DNA of 64,000 nucleotides from Nocardioides luteus (GTDB lineage Bacteria; Actinomycetota; Actinomycetes; Propionibacteriales; Nocardioidaceae): the NCBI RefSeq assembly GCF_015752315.1, contig NZ_JADOVJ010000001.1, positions 3,774,501-3,838,500 of the forward strand, given 5' to 3'. Below are positions 1-7,704 of this stretch, piece after piece. The notes under the pieces are model-generated. The model did not search any database. It had not been told where the DNA came from and worked only from the letters and a program-made list of their open reading frames with translations. A program made the translations under genes and the position numbers. Within the stretch, counting starts at the first letter, position 1. Every line of letters starts with the position of its first letter.

Positions 1-1
1 C

Positions 2-106
2 GCCGGGAAGCAGGAGTACGCCGCCGCCCAGCGCGCCTTCGCCGAGCGTGCCGCTCCGCTCCGGGAGCGCCTGATCGCCGAGTGCGAGCGGCTCCTCGAG
101 GCGTAA
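2..106 (+). CDS. C-terminal fragment of an unidentified protein
   Basis: An open frame enters from the left edge and ends at a TAA at 104-106. It encodes 34 residues rich in Ala, Glu and Arg (ending RLIAECERLLEA), which look helical. The start lies outside the window and the fragment is too short to assign a family. Codon use is like the other genes here, with G/C in third positions. Confidence 0.55.
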   Translation, partial: AGKQEYAAAQRAFAERAAPLRERLIAECERLLEA

Positions 107-173
107 CGGACGTCACATGCGGAGCACGCTCCTCCCGGCGTGACCTCGATCAACGGGATACGTTAATCCCATA

Positions 174-1259
174 ATGGCCATCATTCCCCGCCCCCGAAAA
201 GCTGCCGCCTCGATCACCACCACGGTCGGCGCCGCCGCGGGGAACGTCGCGCACTCGCTGCTCTACGGTGGGCTCGCCGACCTTCGGCCGATGCCGCGCA
301 CGCTGATCGACGACGGCACCAGGCGCGAGCTCTACCACTACCGGCCGGTGCGCGGGGCGACCCCGGAGGGCGACCCGGTGCTGCTGGTGACGCCGCTGGC
401 GGCGCCGGCGCTCTGCTACGACCTGCGGCGAGGCTGCTCGGTCGTCGAGCACCTGGTGGAGACGAACCGGCCGACCTATCTGGTCGAGTACGGCGAGGTG
501 AACTTCGCCGACCGCAGCCTCGGCATCGAGCACTGGATCTCCCACGTGGTGCCGGAGGCGGTCCGGTCGGTCTCCGAGCACGCGGGCGGGCGGCCGGTGC
601 ACGTGGTCGGCTGGTCGCTCGGCGGGATCTTCGCGATGCTCGCCGCCGCCGACTCCCCCGACCTCCCGATCGCCTCGCTCGCGGTGCTCGGCTCGCCCTG
701 CGACGTACGTCAGGTGCCGTTGATCGCGCCGCTGCGGCCGCTGCTCAACCTGCCTCCGGGCAACCTGGTCACCACCGCCTACCAGGCCTTCGGAGGCGCC
801 CCGAAGCCGCTGGTCAGGTGGGCTTTTCAGCTCTCGTCGGTCGATAAGATGTTCACCAAGCCGGTGGCGAAGCTGTCCAACCTGGCCGACCGCGAGTTCC
901 TCGCCCAGCTCGAGGCGGTCGACCGGTTCACCGACAACATCATCGCCTACCCGGGGCGGACGTTCGGGCAGCTCTACCACCATTTCTTCCGCACCAACGC
1001 GCTGTTCGGCGGGAAGATCGATCTCGGCGACCACATCGTCGACCTGCGCGACATCAAGCAGCCCACCATCGTCGTCGCGGGTGCCAACGACGGCATCGGG
1101 CCTGTCGCCTCGGTCCGGCCGCTGGTCGATCTGCTCACCAGCGCCAAGGAGCTCCGCTTCGAGGTCGTTCCGGGCGGCCATCTCGGCCTGCTCACCGGCC
1201 GTGCTGCGCGTGAGACCACCTGGCCGCTCCTCGACGACTGGTTCGGCCGGCACGACTGA
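174..1259 (+). CDS. alpha/beta-fold hydrolase, PHA-synthase-like
   Basis: The 361-residue product has the layout of the PhaC-like branch of alpha/beta hydrolases: an N-terminal extension, then the core fold. The nucleophile elbow GWSLGG puts Ser near residue 148. The other catalytic residues are probably Asp in AGANDG (near 305) and His in GGHLGL (near 335). True polyhydroxyalkanoate synthases have Cys in the elbow, so this protein is more likely a hydrolase or acyltransferase than a polymerase. No signal peptide is seen, so it should be cytoplasmic. A TANNNT box (159-164) lies 9 nt before the ATG with no Shine-Dalgarno, so the mRNA may be almost leaderless. The substrate is unknown. Confidence 0.8.
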   Translation: MAIIPRPRKAAASITTTVGAAAGNVAHSLLYGGLADLRPMPRTLIDDGTRRELYHYRPVRGATPEGDPVLLVTPLAAPALCYDLRRGCSVVEHLVETNRPTYLVEYGEVNFADRSLGIEHWISHVVPEAVRSVSEHAGGRPVHVVGWSLGGIFAMLAAADSPDLPIASLAVLGSPCDVRQVPLIAPLRPLLNLPPGNLVTTAYQAFGGAPKPLVRWAFQLSSVDKMFTKPVAKLSNLADREFLAQLEAVDRFTDNIIAYPGRTFGQLYHHFFRTNALFGGKIDLGDHIVDLRDIKQPTIVVAGANDGIGPVASVRPLVDLLTSAKELRFEVVPGGHLGLLTGRAARETTWPLLDDWFGRHD

Positions 1260-1289
1260 GTGTCGGTGGTCGGTGGCAGGGTGGGCGCC

Positions 1290-1898
1290 ATGTCGAACCC
1301 ACCCGCCGAGGCGACCGACGAGCACTTCCGCAGCGAGGACTGGTACGCAGCAGATCTCACCGGGGCGAGGTTCGTCGACTGCGTCTTCACCGACGTCGAC
1401 CTGACCGAGGCGACGACGTCGGCCGCGCTCTTCGAGAACTGCGTCTTCCACGGCGGCCGGTTCAACGCCTCGACCCACGTCGGCTCGGCATTCGTCGGCT
1501 GCGACTTCCGGCGGACCAACTTCTTCGACGCGACCTTCGACGGCTGCAAGCTCAGTGGCACCGAGTTCTCGGACTGCACCCTGCGGCCGCTGAAGGTCAC
1601 CGGAGGCGTCTGGCGCGGGGTCTCGCTGCGCGGAGCCAACCTCGCCCGGCTCGACCTCTCCGGGCTGGATCTTCGCGATGCCGACCTGTCGCTGGCCGAC
1701 CTCACCGACGCGGTGCTGCGAGACGCGCAGCTCGGCGGAGCCACGGTCCAGGAGACAACGCTGCACGGCGCCGATCTCCGCGGCGCCGACCTCGACCGCG
1801 TCGACCTCACCGTGGCATCGCTGCGCGGCACGAAGCTCGACCTCGCCGGAGCCGTGCTGCTCGCCGAGCTGCACGGCGCGGAGGTCGACTCGGTCTGA
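1290..1898 (+). CDS. pentapeptide-repeat protein
   Basis: The 202-residue protein is built from A(D/N)LXX-type pentapeptides. The N-terminal part has looser repeats with FxxCxF spacing, and the strict block runs from about residue 110 to 185 (for example GADLRGADLDRVDL). Such repeats fold as a right-handed quadrilateral beta helix. Family members include DNA-gyrase-protecting proteins (Qnr, MfpA) and many of unknown role; nothing here identifies a gyrase target. I chose the ATG at 1290. An in-frame GTG at 1260 directly follows the upstream stop codon and would add 10 residues. It probably shares a transcript with the upstream hydrolase and converges on the TetR gene 17 nt downstream. Confidence 0.82.
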   Translation: MSNPPAEATDEHFRSEDWYAADLTGARFVDCVFTDVDLTEATTSAALFENCVFHGGRFNASTHVGSAFVGCDFRRTNFFDATFDGCKLSGTEFSDCTLRPLKVTGGVWRGVSLRGANLARLDLSGLDLRDADLSLADLTDAVLRDAQLGGATVQETTLHGADLRGADLDRVDLTVASLRGTKLDLAGAVLLAELHGAEVDSV

Positions 1899-1915
1899 CC
1901 GCGAGCGCCGCGACC

Positions 1916-2485
1916 TCAGCGGTCGGCCGAGGCCTCGCGGACGGCCTTGGCCATGGAGATGCCGGCGGCGATCAGGCCGAGGCCGGTGATGAAGTCGTCG
2001 GTGTCGCGTACGTCGTCCTCGATGGCGCCCGCGGCGGCGGCCTGGCGGTGGGTCTGCTCGTCGACGGCGTGGCCGTAGACGAAGTGGAGCAGGGTGCGGG
2101 CGGCGGTCGGGGCGAGGTCGCCGAGGCCACCGTCGTTCAGCGCCGCGACGAGGTCGTCGTAGGGCTGTGTGGCGCCGAGCCCGAAGGCCCACACGGTGGC
2201 GACCACCTCGGCACCGTCGCGGTAGGCCAGGAGCGAGTCGCGCAGGTCGGTGCAGACACCGGTGACGCGTACGTCCCAGGCTCCCGTCTGCTCGTGGCGT
2301 CCCCGGAGCAGGATCTCGTCGGCCACCGCGGCCAGCAGGGACTGCTTGTTGGCGAAGTGGTGGTAGAGCGCGCTGGGACGTACGCCCAGCTCGGTGCCCA
2401 GGCGGCGCATGGTCAGGTCGGCGAGACCGTAGTCGTCGAGAACCTCGAGCGCGCGGGCGACGACGTCCTCACGGCGGTATCGCAT
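1916..2485 (-). CDS. bioQ: TetR-family regulator, candidate biotin repressor BioQ
   Basis: This 189-residue protein has a TetR N-terminal helix-turn-helix (about residues 5-50, with LTMRRLGTELGVRPSALYHH) and a helical ligand and dimer domain. It is transcribed divergently from bioYMN. The gap between them contains TGAACACCGTTCA, very close to the TGAAC-N3-GTTAC box known for BioQ of Corynebacterium. BioQ represses biotin uptake and synthesis genes. The assignment rests on family, position and operator and was not tested by alignment. The operator also sits 60 nt upstream of this gene's own start, so autoregulation is likely. Confidence 0.75.
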   Translation of the reverse strand: MRYRREDVVARALEVLDDYGLADLTMRRLGTELGVRPSALYHHFANKQSLLAAVADEILLRGRHEQTGAWDVRVTGVCTDLRDSLLAYRDGAEVVATVWAFGLGATQPYDDLVAALNDGGLGDLAPTAARTLLHFVYGHAVDEQTHRQAAAAGAIEDDVRDTDDFITGLGLIAAGISMAKAVREASADR

Positions 2486-2543
2486 GTTGCTCCCAGGGGC
2501 CGGGTGGTGGGACGAAGTGGACGAAGACGTACGTCGACCTTAA

Positions 2544-2575
2544 CCTGAACACCGTTCACCTGACCAAGGTTCAGG
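2544..2575. promoter_or_regulatory. BioQ-type operator in the bioQ/bioY divergent promoter
   Basis: A perfect 5-N3-5 palindrome, TGAACACCGTTCA, lies at 2546-2558. A second half-site makes a wider inverted repeat, CCTGAAC (2544-2550) with GTTCAGG (2569-2575). The site is 22 nt before the bioY start and 60 nt from the bioQ start, so binding could block both promoters. The inner palindrome matches the published Corynebacterium BioQ consensus, as recalled from memory. Confidence 0.78.
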
Positions 2576-2596
2576 TCTGAGTACGCAGGAGCGAGT

Positions 2597-3205
2597 ATGA
2601 CCGAGTCCCCCACAAGCACGGACAAGACCCCCGCGGCCAAGGCGTCGCGTCTGGACACCACCGACCTCGCGCTGATCGCCGCGTTCGCGGCCCTGATCGC
2701 CGTCTGCTCCTACCTCGCCGCCATCCCGATGGGCGGCGCGGGCGTCCCGCTGACGCTGCAGGGCTTCGCGCTGCTGCTGACCGGTGCCCTGCTGGGTCCG
2801 CTGCGCGGCACGGCCGCGGTGGTGCTCTACCTGGTCCTCGGTGTCGCCGGGCTGCCCGTCTTCGCCGGCCACGCCTCCGGCCCCGGCGTCTTCGTCGGGG
2901 TGACCGGCGGCTACCTGTGGTCGTTCCCGATCATGGTGCTCGCCGTCGGCATGCTCGTGAAGTACGTCCTGCGCGCCCGCCGCACCAACCCCCTCCTCGT
3001 CTTCGCCGCCTGCGTCGTGGGCGTCGTGATCAACCACGTCGGCGGGATCATCGGGATGGCCCTCGTGCTCCACGTCGGCCTGCCCGAGGCGGCGGCGTTC
3101 GACGCTCCCTACTGGATCGGCGACTTCATCAAGGCGGCCGTCGCCGCGGTCGTCGCCTCGCAGGTCCACCGCGCCTTCCCGAAGCTGCTCGCCCGACGTG
3201 CCTGA
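2597..3205 (+). CDS. bioY: biotin ECF transporter S component BioY
   Basis: The 202-residue membrane protein has about six hydrophobic segments and the BioY hallmarks: the N-terminal [20 protein letters not shown] segment, a GLPVFAG loop and GGYLWSFP. BioY is the substrate-binding S component that captures biotin in the membrane. The start ATG follows an AGGAG-type ribosome-binding site. The stop overlaps bioM by 8 nt, so the three bio genes form one translationally coupled operon. Expression is probably controlled by the BioQ-type operator just upstream. Confidence 0.93.
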   Translation: MTESPTSTDKTPAAKASRLDTTDLALIAAFAALIAVCSYLAAIPMGGAGVPLTLQGFALLLTGALLGPLRGTAAVVLYLVLGVAGLPVFAGHASGPGVFVGVTGGYLWSFPIMVLAVGMLVKYVLRARRTNPLLVFAACVVGVVINHVGGIIGMALVLHVGLPEAAAFDAPYWIGDFIKAAVAAVVASQVHRAFPKLLARRA

Positions 3206-3902
3206 GATCCGCTTCGAGGCCGCCGAGGTCCGGGTCGAGTCCCCGGATCTCGGCGGCTCACGCACCATCCTGCAGCCGACCACGCTGTCGCTGACCGAGC
3301 AGCGCATCGGGATCGTCGGCAGCAACGGCTCGGGCAAGTCGACCCTCGCCCGTCTCATCAACGGGCTGGTGCTGCCGAGCGCCGGGCGCGTCACCGTCGA
3401 CGGGCTCGACGTGGCTCGTCAGGGTGCTGCCGTACGCCGCCGCGTCGGGTTCACCTTCACCGATCCCGCCGCCCAGCTGGTCATGCCGACCTGTGTCGAG
3501 GACGTCGAGCTGTCGCTGCGCCGGACCGTGAAGGATCGCGTACGCCGCAAGCAGGTCGCCCTCGAGACCCTGGCCCGCTTCGGACTCTCCGAGCGGGCCG
3601 AGGTGAGCGTGCATGCGCTGTCCGGGGGCCAGCGTCAGCTGCTCGCCCTCGCCGGTGTGCTCGCCACCTCGCCGGACGTGCTGGTCACCGACGAGCCGAC
3701 CACGCTGCTCGACCTGCGCAACACCCGGATGGTCGGTGACCTGCTCTTCTCGCTGCCGCAGCAGCTGGTCCTCGTCACCCACGACCTCGACCTCGTACGC
3801 CGCTGCGACCGCGTCCTCGTCGTCGAGGACGGCCGGGTGTGCTTCGACGGGGATGCCGACGCCGCGGTTGCGCACTACGTGCAGGCGGTCAGCGCGGGAT
3901 GA
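3198..3902 (+). CDS. bioM: biotin ECF transporter ATPase BioM
   Basis: The 234-residue ABC ATPase has Walker A GSNGSGKST, signature LSGGQRQ and Walker B VLVTDEPT. It is a single nucleotide-binding domain of normal length for the family and would act as a homodimer energising BioYN. It starts with GTG inside the end of bioY. Its TGA overlaps the bioN start (ATGA), which implies stoichiometric translation. Confidence 0.93.
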   Translation: MPEIRFEAAEVRVESPDLGGSRTILQPTTLSLTEQRIGIVGSNGSGKSTLARLINGLVLPSAGRVTVDGLDVARQGAAVRRRVGFTFTDPAAQLVMPTCVEDVELSLRRTVKDRVRRKQVALETLARFGLSERAEVSVHALSGGQRQLLALAGVLATSPDVLVTDEPTTLLDLRNTRMVGDLLFSLPQQLVLVTHDLDLVRRCDRVLVVEDGRVCFDGDADAAVAHYVQAVSAG

Positions 3903-4504
3903 GCATGACCGTCGGCATCTACCGCCCGGGTGACACCGTGCTCCACCGGCTTCCGGTGGGCGCCAAGCTGCTCGGCCTGGCCATCATCAGCGTGGCGATC
4001 GTCGCGCTGCGCGGACCGATCCTCGCCGTCGCCTTCCTCGCGGTTGCCGTGGTGCTCGCCCTCGTCGGCCGGCTCGACCTGGCCGCCACCGCGCGGGCGC
4101 TGCGTGCCGTACTCGTCATCGCCGTGGTGGTCGCGCTCCTGCAGTGGTGGCTCTTCACCTTGCCACGGGCGGTGGAGTCGCTGCTCGACCTGGTCTCGCT
4201 CGCCCTGGTGGCGCTCACCCTGACCGTCACCACGCCGACCACCGAGATGCTCGATGCCGTGGTCCACTGGATCCGCCCGCTGCGCCGCGTCGGGCTCGAC
4301 CCGGAGCGGGTCGCGCTCACGATCTCGATGGCCATCCAGGCCCTCCCCGGCACCCTCACCCTCGCCCAGGAGACCCGCGACGCCGCCCGCGCCCGCGGCC
4401 TCGGCCGCTCCCCCGGGGCCTACCTCACCCCCTTCGTCATCCGCGTCGTCGCGCGCGCCCACGAGACCGGCGACGCCCTCAAGGCCCGGGGTCTCGGCGA
4501 CTGA
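3899..4504 (+). CDS. bioN: biotin ECF transporter T component BioN
   Basis: The 201-residue membrane protein has five or so transmembrane segments and, near the C-terminus, two Ala-Arg-Gly coupling motifs typical of EcfT proteins (RARGLGR and KARGLGD). These contact the ATPase. The start was set at the ATG overlapping the bioM stop (ATGA) rather than the longer open frame from 3839, which would run through bioM. It ends just before the large palindrome at 4536. Confidence 0.92.
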   Translation: MSMTVGIYRPGDTVLHRLPVGAKLLGLAIISVAIVALRGPILAVAFLAVAVVLALVGRLDLAATARALRAVLVIAVVVALLQWWLFTLPRAVESLLDLVSLALVALTLTVTTPTTEMLDAVVHWIRPLRRVGLDPERVALTISMAIQALPGTLTLAQETRDAARARGLGRSPGAYLTPFVIRVVARAHETGDALKARGLGD

Positions 4505-4535
4505 CCATCCCCAGCCGAATCGGTAGTTCTGGCGG

Positions 4536-4595
4536 CCGAATCTGTAGTTGTGGGTGACGAAAGTCGACTCTCGTCACCCACAACTACAGATTCGG
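4536..4595. repeat. 60-nt near-perfect palindrome downstream of bioN
   Basis: Arms 4536-4560 and 4571-4595 are 25-nt exact inverted repeats starting CCGAATCTGTAG. The 10-nt centre contains the 8-nt palindrome AGTCGACT. A second, imperfect direct copy of the arm start (GCCGAATCGGTAGTTCTGG) lies just upstream at about 4514-4532. There is no T-tract, so it is more than a simple terminator, although it lies between convergent genes (bioN and the amidase) and could stop transcription from both sides. Confidence 0.85.
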
Positions 4596-4624
4596 CTCGC
4601 CATTTCGGCGGTCTCGGCGAGGGG

Positions 4625-6031
4625 TCACCAGCCGGGCGGGAGGCGGTGGTCCCAGAGAGCGGCGTCCTCGATCTGCGCCGAGAGGGAGAGCAGGAGGGAC
4701 TCCTCGGCGGGACGGGCGGCGAGCATGACGCCGACCGGGAGGCCGGAGGGGGTCCAGTGGAGGGGCAGGGAGATGGCGGGCATGCCGGTGACGTTCCAGG
4801 CCGAGGTCCAGGGGGTGAACTCCTTCTGGGCCTGGAAGTCGCCGGCGGGATCGGCGTCGTCACGGATCGCGCCGACCTTCGGCGGCGGGGTGGCGAGCGT
4901 CGGCGTCAGCACAGCGTCGTAGGGGGCCAGCGCCTCGAGCGCCATCGCGGCGAAGCGGCGCAGCTCCGCGATCGCCAGGCCGAACTCCGGGCCGCTGACC
5001 GCCTCTCCCCGCTCGGTGAGCCAGCGGGTCAGCGGCCGGATCTGAGAGCGCTGGTCAGGGGTGAGGTTCACGACCGCCATCGCGGTCCCGACGGCCCAGA
5101 CGGTCTCGAAGACCGCGACCGCCTCGACCGGCAGCGGCCGCGGGATGTCGACGATCTCGTGGCCCAGCGACTCCAGCAGCGTGGAGGCGTTCTCCCACGC
5201 CGTGACGCACTCGGGGTCGACCGTGGTCGGGGCGATCAGCGGTTCGATGAACCGGGCGATGCGCAGCCGCCCCGGCGGCCGATCACAGGCGTCCAGGAAC
5301 GGGAGCTGCTCCTCCGGGGCCCAGAACGGGTCCCCCGTACGCCGCCCCGCGAGCACGTCGAGGAAGGCCGCAGCGTCCCGTACGGTCCGGGCGATCGGGC
5401 CGGCGGCGGCGAGACCGGCCGCGTCGCCGTACATCGGCGACGGCGAGATCCGCCCGCGGGTCGGCTTCAGGCCGACCAGACCGCAGCACGAGGCCGGGAT
5501 CCGGATCGAGCCGCCGCCGTCGGACCCCTGCGCGACCGGCACGAGCCCGGCGGCCACCGCCGCGGCAGCACCTCCGGAGGAGCCGCCGGCGATCCGCGCA
5601 CGGTCCCAGGGGGTGACGGCGGGCGGCGCCACATCCGGCTCGGTGTAGCAGGGCGAGCCGAACTCGGGGGTGTTGGTCTTCCCGAGCGAGATCATCCCGG
5701 CCGCCTCGATCGAGAGCGTCACGTTGTCGGACACGTCCGGGACGAACGAGGCGAAGGCCGCCGACCCGAAGGTCGTACGCACCCCACGGGTGAGGTTGAG
5801 GTCCTTGATCGCGGTGGGTACGCCCCACAGCGGTGAGGCGCCGACCGGCTTGACCGCGAGCTCACGGGCACACGTCGAGATCCGCTCCTCGGCCACGGTG
5901 ACGAAGGCACCCACGTCGTCGAGCCGGGCGATCCTGTCGAGATAGTGCTCGGCGAGCTCCCCCGGGGAGACCTCGCATCGATGCAGCAGCTCTCCCTGTT
6001 CCAGGGCGGTCAGATCATGAAGCTCGGCCAC
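4625..6031 (-). CDS. amidase-signature family hydrolase
   Basis: The 468-residue protein carries the Ser-cisSer-Lys triad of the amidase-signature family: Lys in AIKDLN (near residue 76), the GGSSGG loop (near 151) and the nucleophile region QGSDGGGSIRIPAS (near 175). These enzymes hydrolyse amide bonds. This copy is separate from the true gatA at 52958-54454 and lacks gatB/gatC neighbours, so it is probably a catabolic or detoxifying amidase. There is no signal peptide. The 9-nt gap from the upstream VOC-GNAT gene suggests co-transcription. Confidence 0.85.
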   Translation of the reverse strand: MAELHDLTALEQGELLHRCEVSPGELAEHYLDRIARLDDVGAFVTVAEERISTCARELAVKPVGASPLWGVPTAIKDLNLTRGVRTTFGSAAFASFVPDVSDNVTLSIEAAGMISLGKTNTPEFGSPCYTEPDVAPPAVTPWDRARIAGGSSGGAAAAVAAGLVPVAQGSDGGGSIRIPASCCGLVGLKPTRGRISPSPMYGDAAGLAAAGPIARTVRDAAAFLDVLAGRRTGDPFWAPEEQLPFLDACDRPPGRLRIARFIEPLIAPTTVDPECVTAWENASTLLESLGHEIVDIPRPLPVEAVAVFETVWAVGTAMAVVNLTPDQRSQIRPLTRWLTERGEAVSGPEFGLAIAELRRFAAMALEALAPYDAVLTPTLATPPPKVGAIRDDADPAGDFQAQKEFTPWTSAWNVTGMPAISLPLHWTPSGLPVGVMLAARPAEESLLLSLSAQIEDAALWDHRLPPGW

Positions 6032-6040
6032 TCCAGCACA

Positions 6041-6997
6041 CTAACGCCACTCGTCCTCGAGCATCGCGTAGTGCACCAATGTCGTCCACTCCCCCTTGAA
6101 CCACTCGGCCTCCCGCTCGACCGCCTCCTTGCGCATCCCGAGCCGCTCGATCACCCGCGCGGAAGCCTCGTTGCGCTCGTCGACCCGGGCGGTCACCCGG
6201 TGCAGGCCGAGCCCGTCGAACGCCAGCCCCAGCAGCGCCCGGGCGGTCTCGGTGGCGAAGCCCTGTCCGTGGAAATCCGGGTTGAAGGCGTAGCCGATCT
6301 CTCCCGACCGCTGCTCCTTGCTGCGCCAGAAGAGCACGACATCACCGATCAGCCGCCCGCTGTCCCGGTGCTCGACGCCGAGGCAGAGCACCTCGCCCTC
6401 GCGGCGCAGGACCGAGGGGCGCTTCCACGCCGCGTAGGACTCGCGCAACGCGTCGCGGTCCTTCGGCACCGGCGGGATGTAACGGCACACATCCTCCCGC
6501 GACAGATAGGCGTGCAGGTCCTCCAGGTCGCGTTCGACGTCGATCGGACGCAGCAGGAGCCGCTCGGTGGTGATCGGGTAGTCCGGCGCCAGCACGGGCT
6601 CGCCCAGCTCCTGGAAGAGGCTCAGGTGCAGGTCGGCGGGGCCGTCCAGGCGCGCGTTGAGCGACTCCCACGGGGTGCGGGTGGGCGGCGCCACCAGCGC
6701 GGCACCACCCTCCACAAGCCGGGACGTGACACCGGCGGAGTCCTCGACCTCGAACGCCACGCGTACGTGTCCGGCCACCGGTCGACCGACCTCGACCTCG
6801 TCGATGTAGGCGTGCTGGGCGGGATTGGCGAGCTCGAGCGTCGCCCGGCCGGCATCGAGGATCGTCACGTGGGCATCGCCGGGGCCGGAGAAGGCGGCCT
6901 GCTCGGGAAGGCCGAGTGTGTCGCGGTAGAACGCCACCGCCTGCTCGTAGTCCTTCGCCTCGACCACCACTCGGAGCTGCTTCACGGGTCCACTCAT
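6041..6997 (-). CDS. VOC-domain / GNAT acetyltransferase fusion protein
   Basis: Two domains are joined in 318 residues. Residues about 5-122 are a glyoxalase/bleomycin-resistance (VOC) fold, with the VAFYRDTLGLP start motif. Residues about 138-318 are a RimJ-type GNAT acetyltransferase (TERLLLRPI, a GEIGYAFNPDFHGQGFATE acetyl-CoA region, then ERLGMRKEA). VOC domains bind metals or sequester small molecules, and GNAT domains acetylate amines. The pairing suggests a resistance or modification protein in which the VOC part may bind the substrate, which is an inference. The frame is continuous with no sign of a sequencing frameshift. Confidence 0.82.
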   Translation of the reverse strand: MSGPVKQLRVVVEAKDYEQAVAFYRDTLGLPEQAAFSGPGDAHVTILDAGRATLELANPAQHAYIDEVEVGRPVAGHVRVAFEVEDSAGVTSRLVEGGAALVAPPTRTPWESLNARLDGPADLHLSLFQELGEPVLAPDYPITTERLLLRPIDVERDLEDLHAYLSREDVCRYIPPVPKDRDALRESYAAWKRPSVLRREGEVLCLGVEHRDSGRLIGDVVLFWRSKEQRSGEIGYAFNPDFHGQGFATETARALLGLAFDGLGLHRVTARVDERNEASARVIERLGMRKEAVEREAEWFKGEWTTLVHYAMLEDEWR

Positions 6998-7047
6998 GCC
7001 GGCAACCTAAGGCCGAAACCCCCATCGCGCACGCGATAAATGACGAA

Positions 7048-7077
7048 GGTCAGGTCTCCCCCCGGAGAGACCTGACC
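7048..7077 (-). terminator. intrinsic terminator after the FMN reductase gene
   Basis: Arms GGTCAGGTCTC (7048-7058) and GAGACCTGACC (7067-7077) form an 11-bp hairpin with a GC-rich loop. On the minus strand it is followed by the T-rich run TTCGTCATTT. It lies 23 nt after the FMN reductase stop codon. Confidence 0.75.
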
Positions 7078-7100
7078 TCGTGGTGCCGCCTGGATGGGGC

Positions 7101-7640
7101 TCAGGCGGCTGCGGGCTGGAAGCCCGCGAGCTTCTCGACGGCCTCCTTGAAGCGGGCCTGGGCGTCGGCGTCGGTGAAGACGTCGATCTCGTGGACCGGC
7201 TGGGAGACGATGGCGTCCTCGACGACGATGGCGCCACCGATGCCGGCCGAGCGGGCGGCGTCGGCGTGGGACCACTTGGCGCCGTAGGGTGTCGGGGCGA
7301 CGCCGACGACCGACAGGACCTTGCCCTTGAGCACGCCGGCGGCGTACGGGCGGGAGAGCCAGTCGATCGCGTTGTTGATCACGGCGGGCATGGTGCCGTT
7401 GTACTCCGGCGTCACGATGAGGACGCGGTCGGCCGCGTCGATCACCTTGCGGAACTGGGTGACGGCCTCGCCCGGGTCGGCCTCGAGGTCCTCGTTGAAG
7501 AACGGCAGCTCCGCGAGGCCGTCGACGATCTCCAGCACGACACCCTCAGGCGCCTCGGCGACGAGCTTCTCGGCGAGCTTGCGGTTGATGGAGTCGGCGC
7601 GGAGGCTGCCAACGAGTACGGCGATGCGGGTGTCGGTCAC
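7101..7640 (-). CDS. NADPH-dependent FMN reductase family flavoprotein
   Basis: The 179-residue flavodoxin-like protein has the FMN phosphate loop GSLRADSINRKLAE at residues 11-24 and the PEYNGTMPAVINNAIDW motif. This is the pattern of NAD(P)H:FMN/quinone reductases. It would be cytoplasmic and may serve in quinone, azo or oxidative-stress reduction. It starts with GTG behind a strong GAGGAG ribosome-binding site. The promoter carries a perfect AGTTCAA-TG-TTGAACT palindrome, so a MarR/HxlR-type repressor probably controls it, though none is encoded next door. Confidence 0.88.
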   Translation of the reverse strand: MTDTRIAVLVGSLRADSINRKLAEKLVAEAPEGVVLEIVDGLAELPFFNEDLEADPGEAVTQFRKVIDAADRVLIVTPEYNGTMPAVINNAIDWLSRPYAAGVLKGKVLSVVGVAPTPYGAKWSHADAARSAGIGGAIVVEDAIVSQPVHEIDVFTDADAQARFKEAVEKLAGFQPAAA

Positions 7641-7664
7641 GGGTTCTCCTCGTAGAACGCGGAA

Positions 7665-7680
7665 AGTTCAATGTTGAACT
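7665..7680. promoter_or_regulatory. palindromic operator upstream of the FMN reductase gene
   Basis: A perfect 7-2-7 palindrome AGTTCAATGTTGAACT sits 25 nt before the GTG start. Palindromes of this kind are typical of winged-helix redox or quinone sensors. The regulator is not in the immediate neighbourhood. Confidence 0.6.
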
Positions 7681-7704
7681 GTCTAACGTCCTCCGTCCGG
7701 AGAT

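Noticed and set aside
150..2192. Long open frame on the minus strand (680 codons)
   Set aside because: It runs antisense to the hydrolase and pentapeptide genes and its product is Arg/Gly/Val-rich without domains. In GC-rich DNA such shadows are expected.
4625..6031. Second GatA
   Set aside because: It has the amidase triad, but no gatB/gatC neighbours, and a complete gatCAB is present at 51468-54750. A general amidase is more likely.
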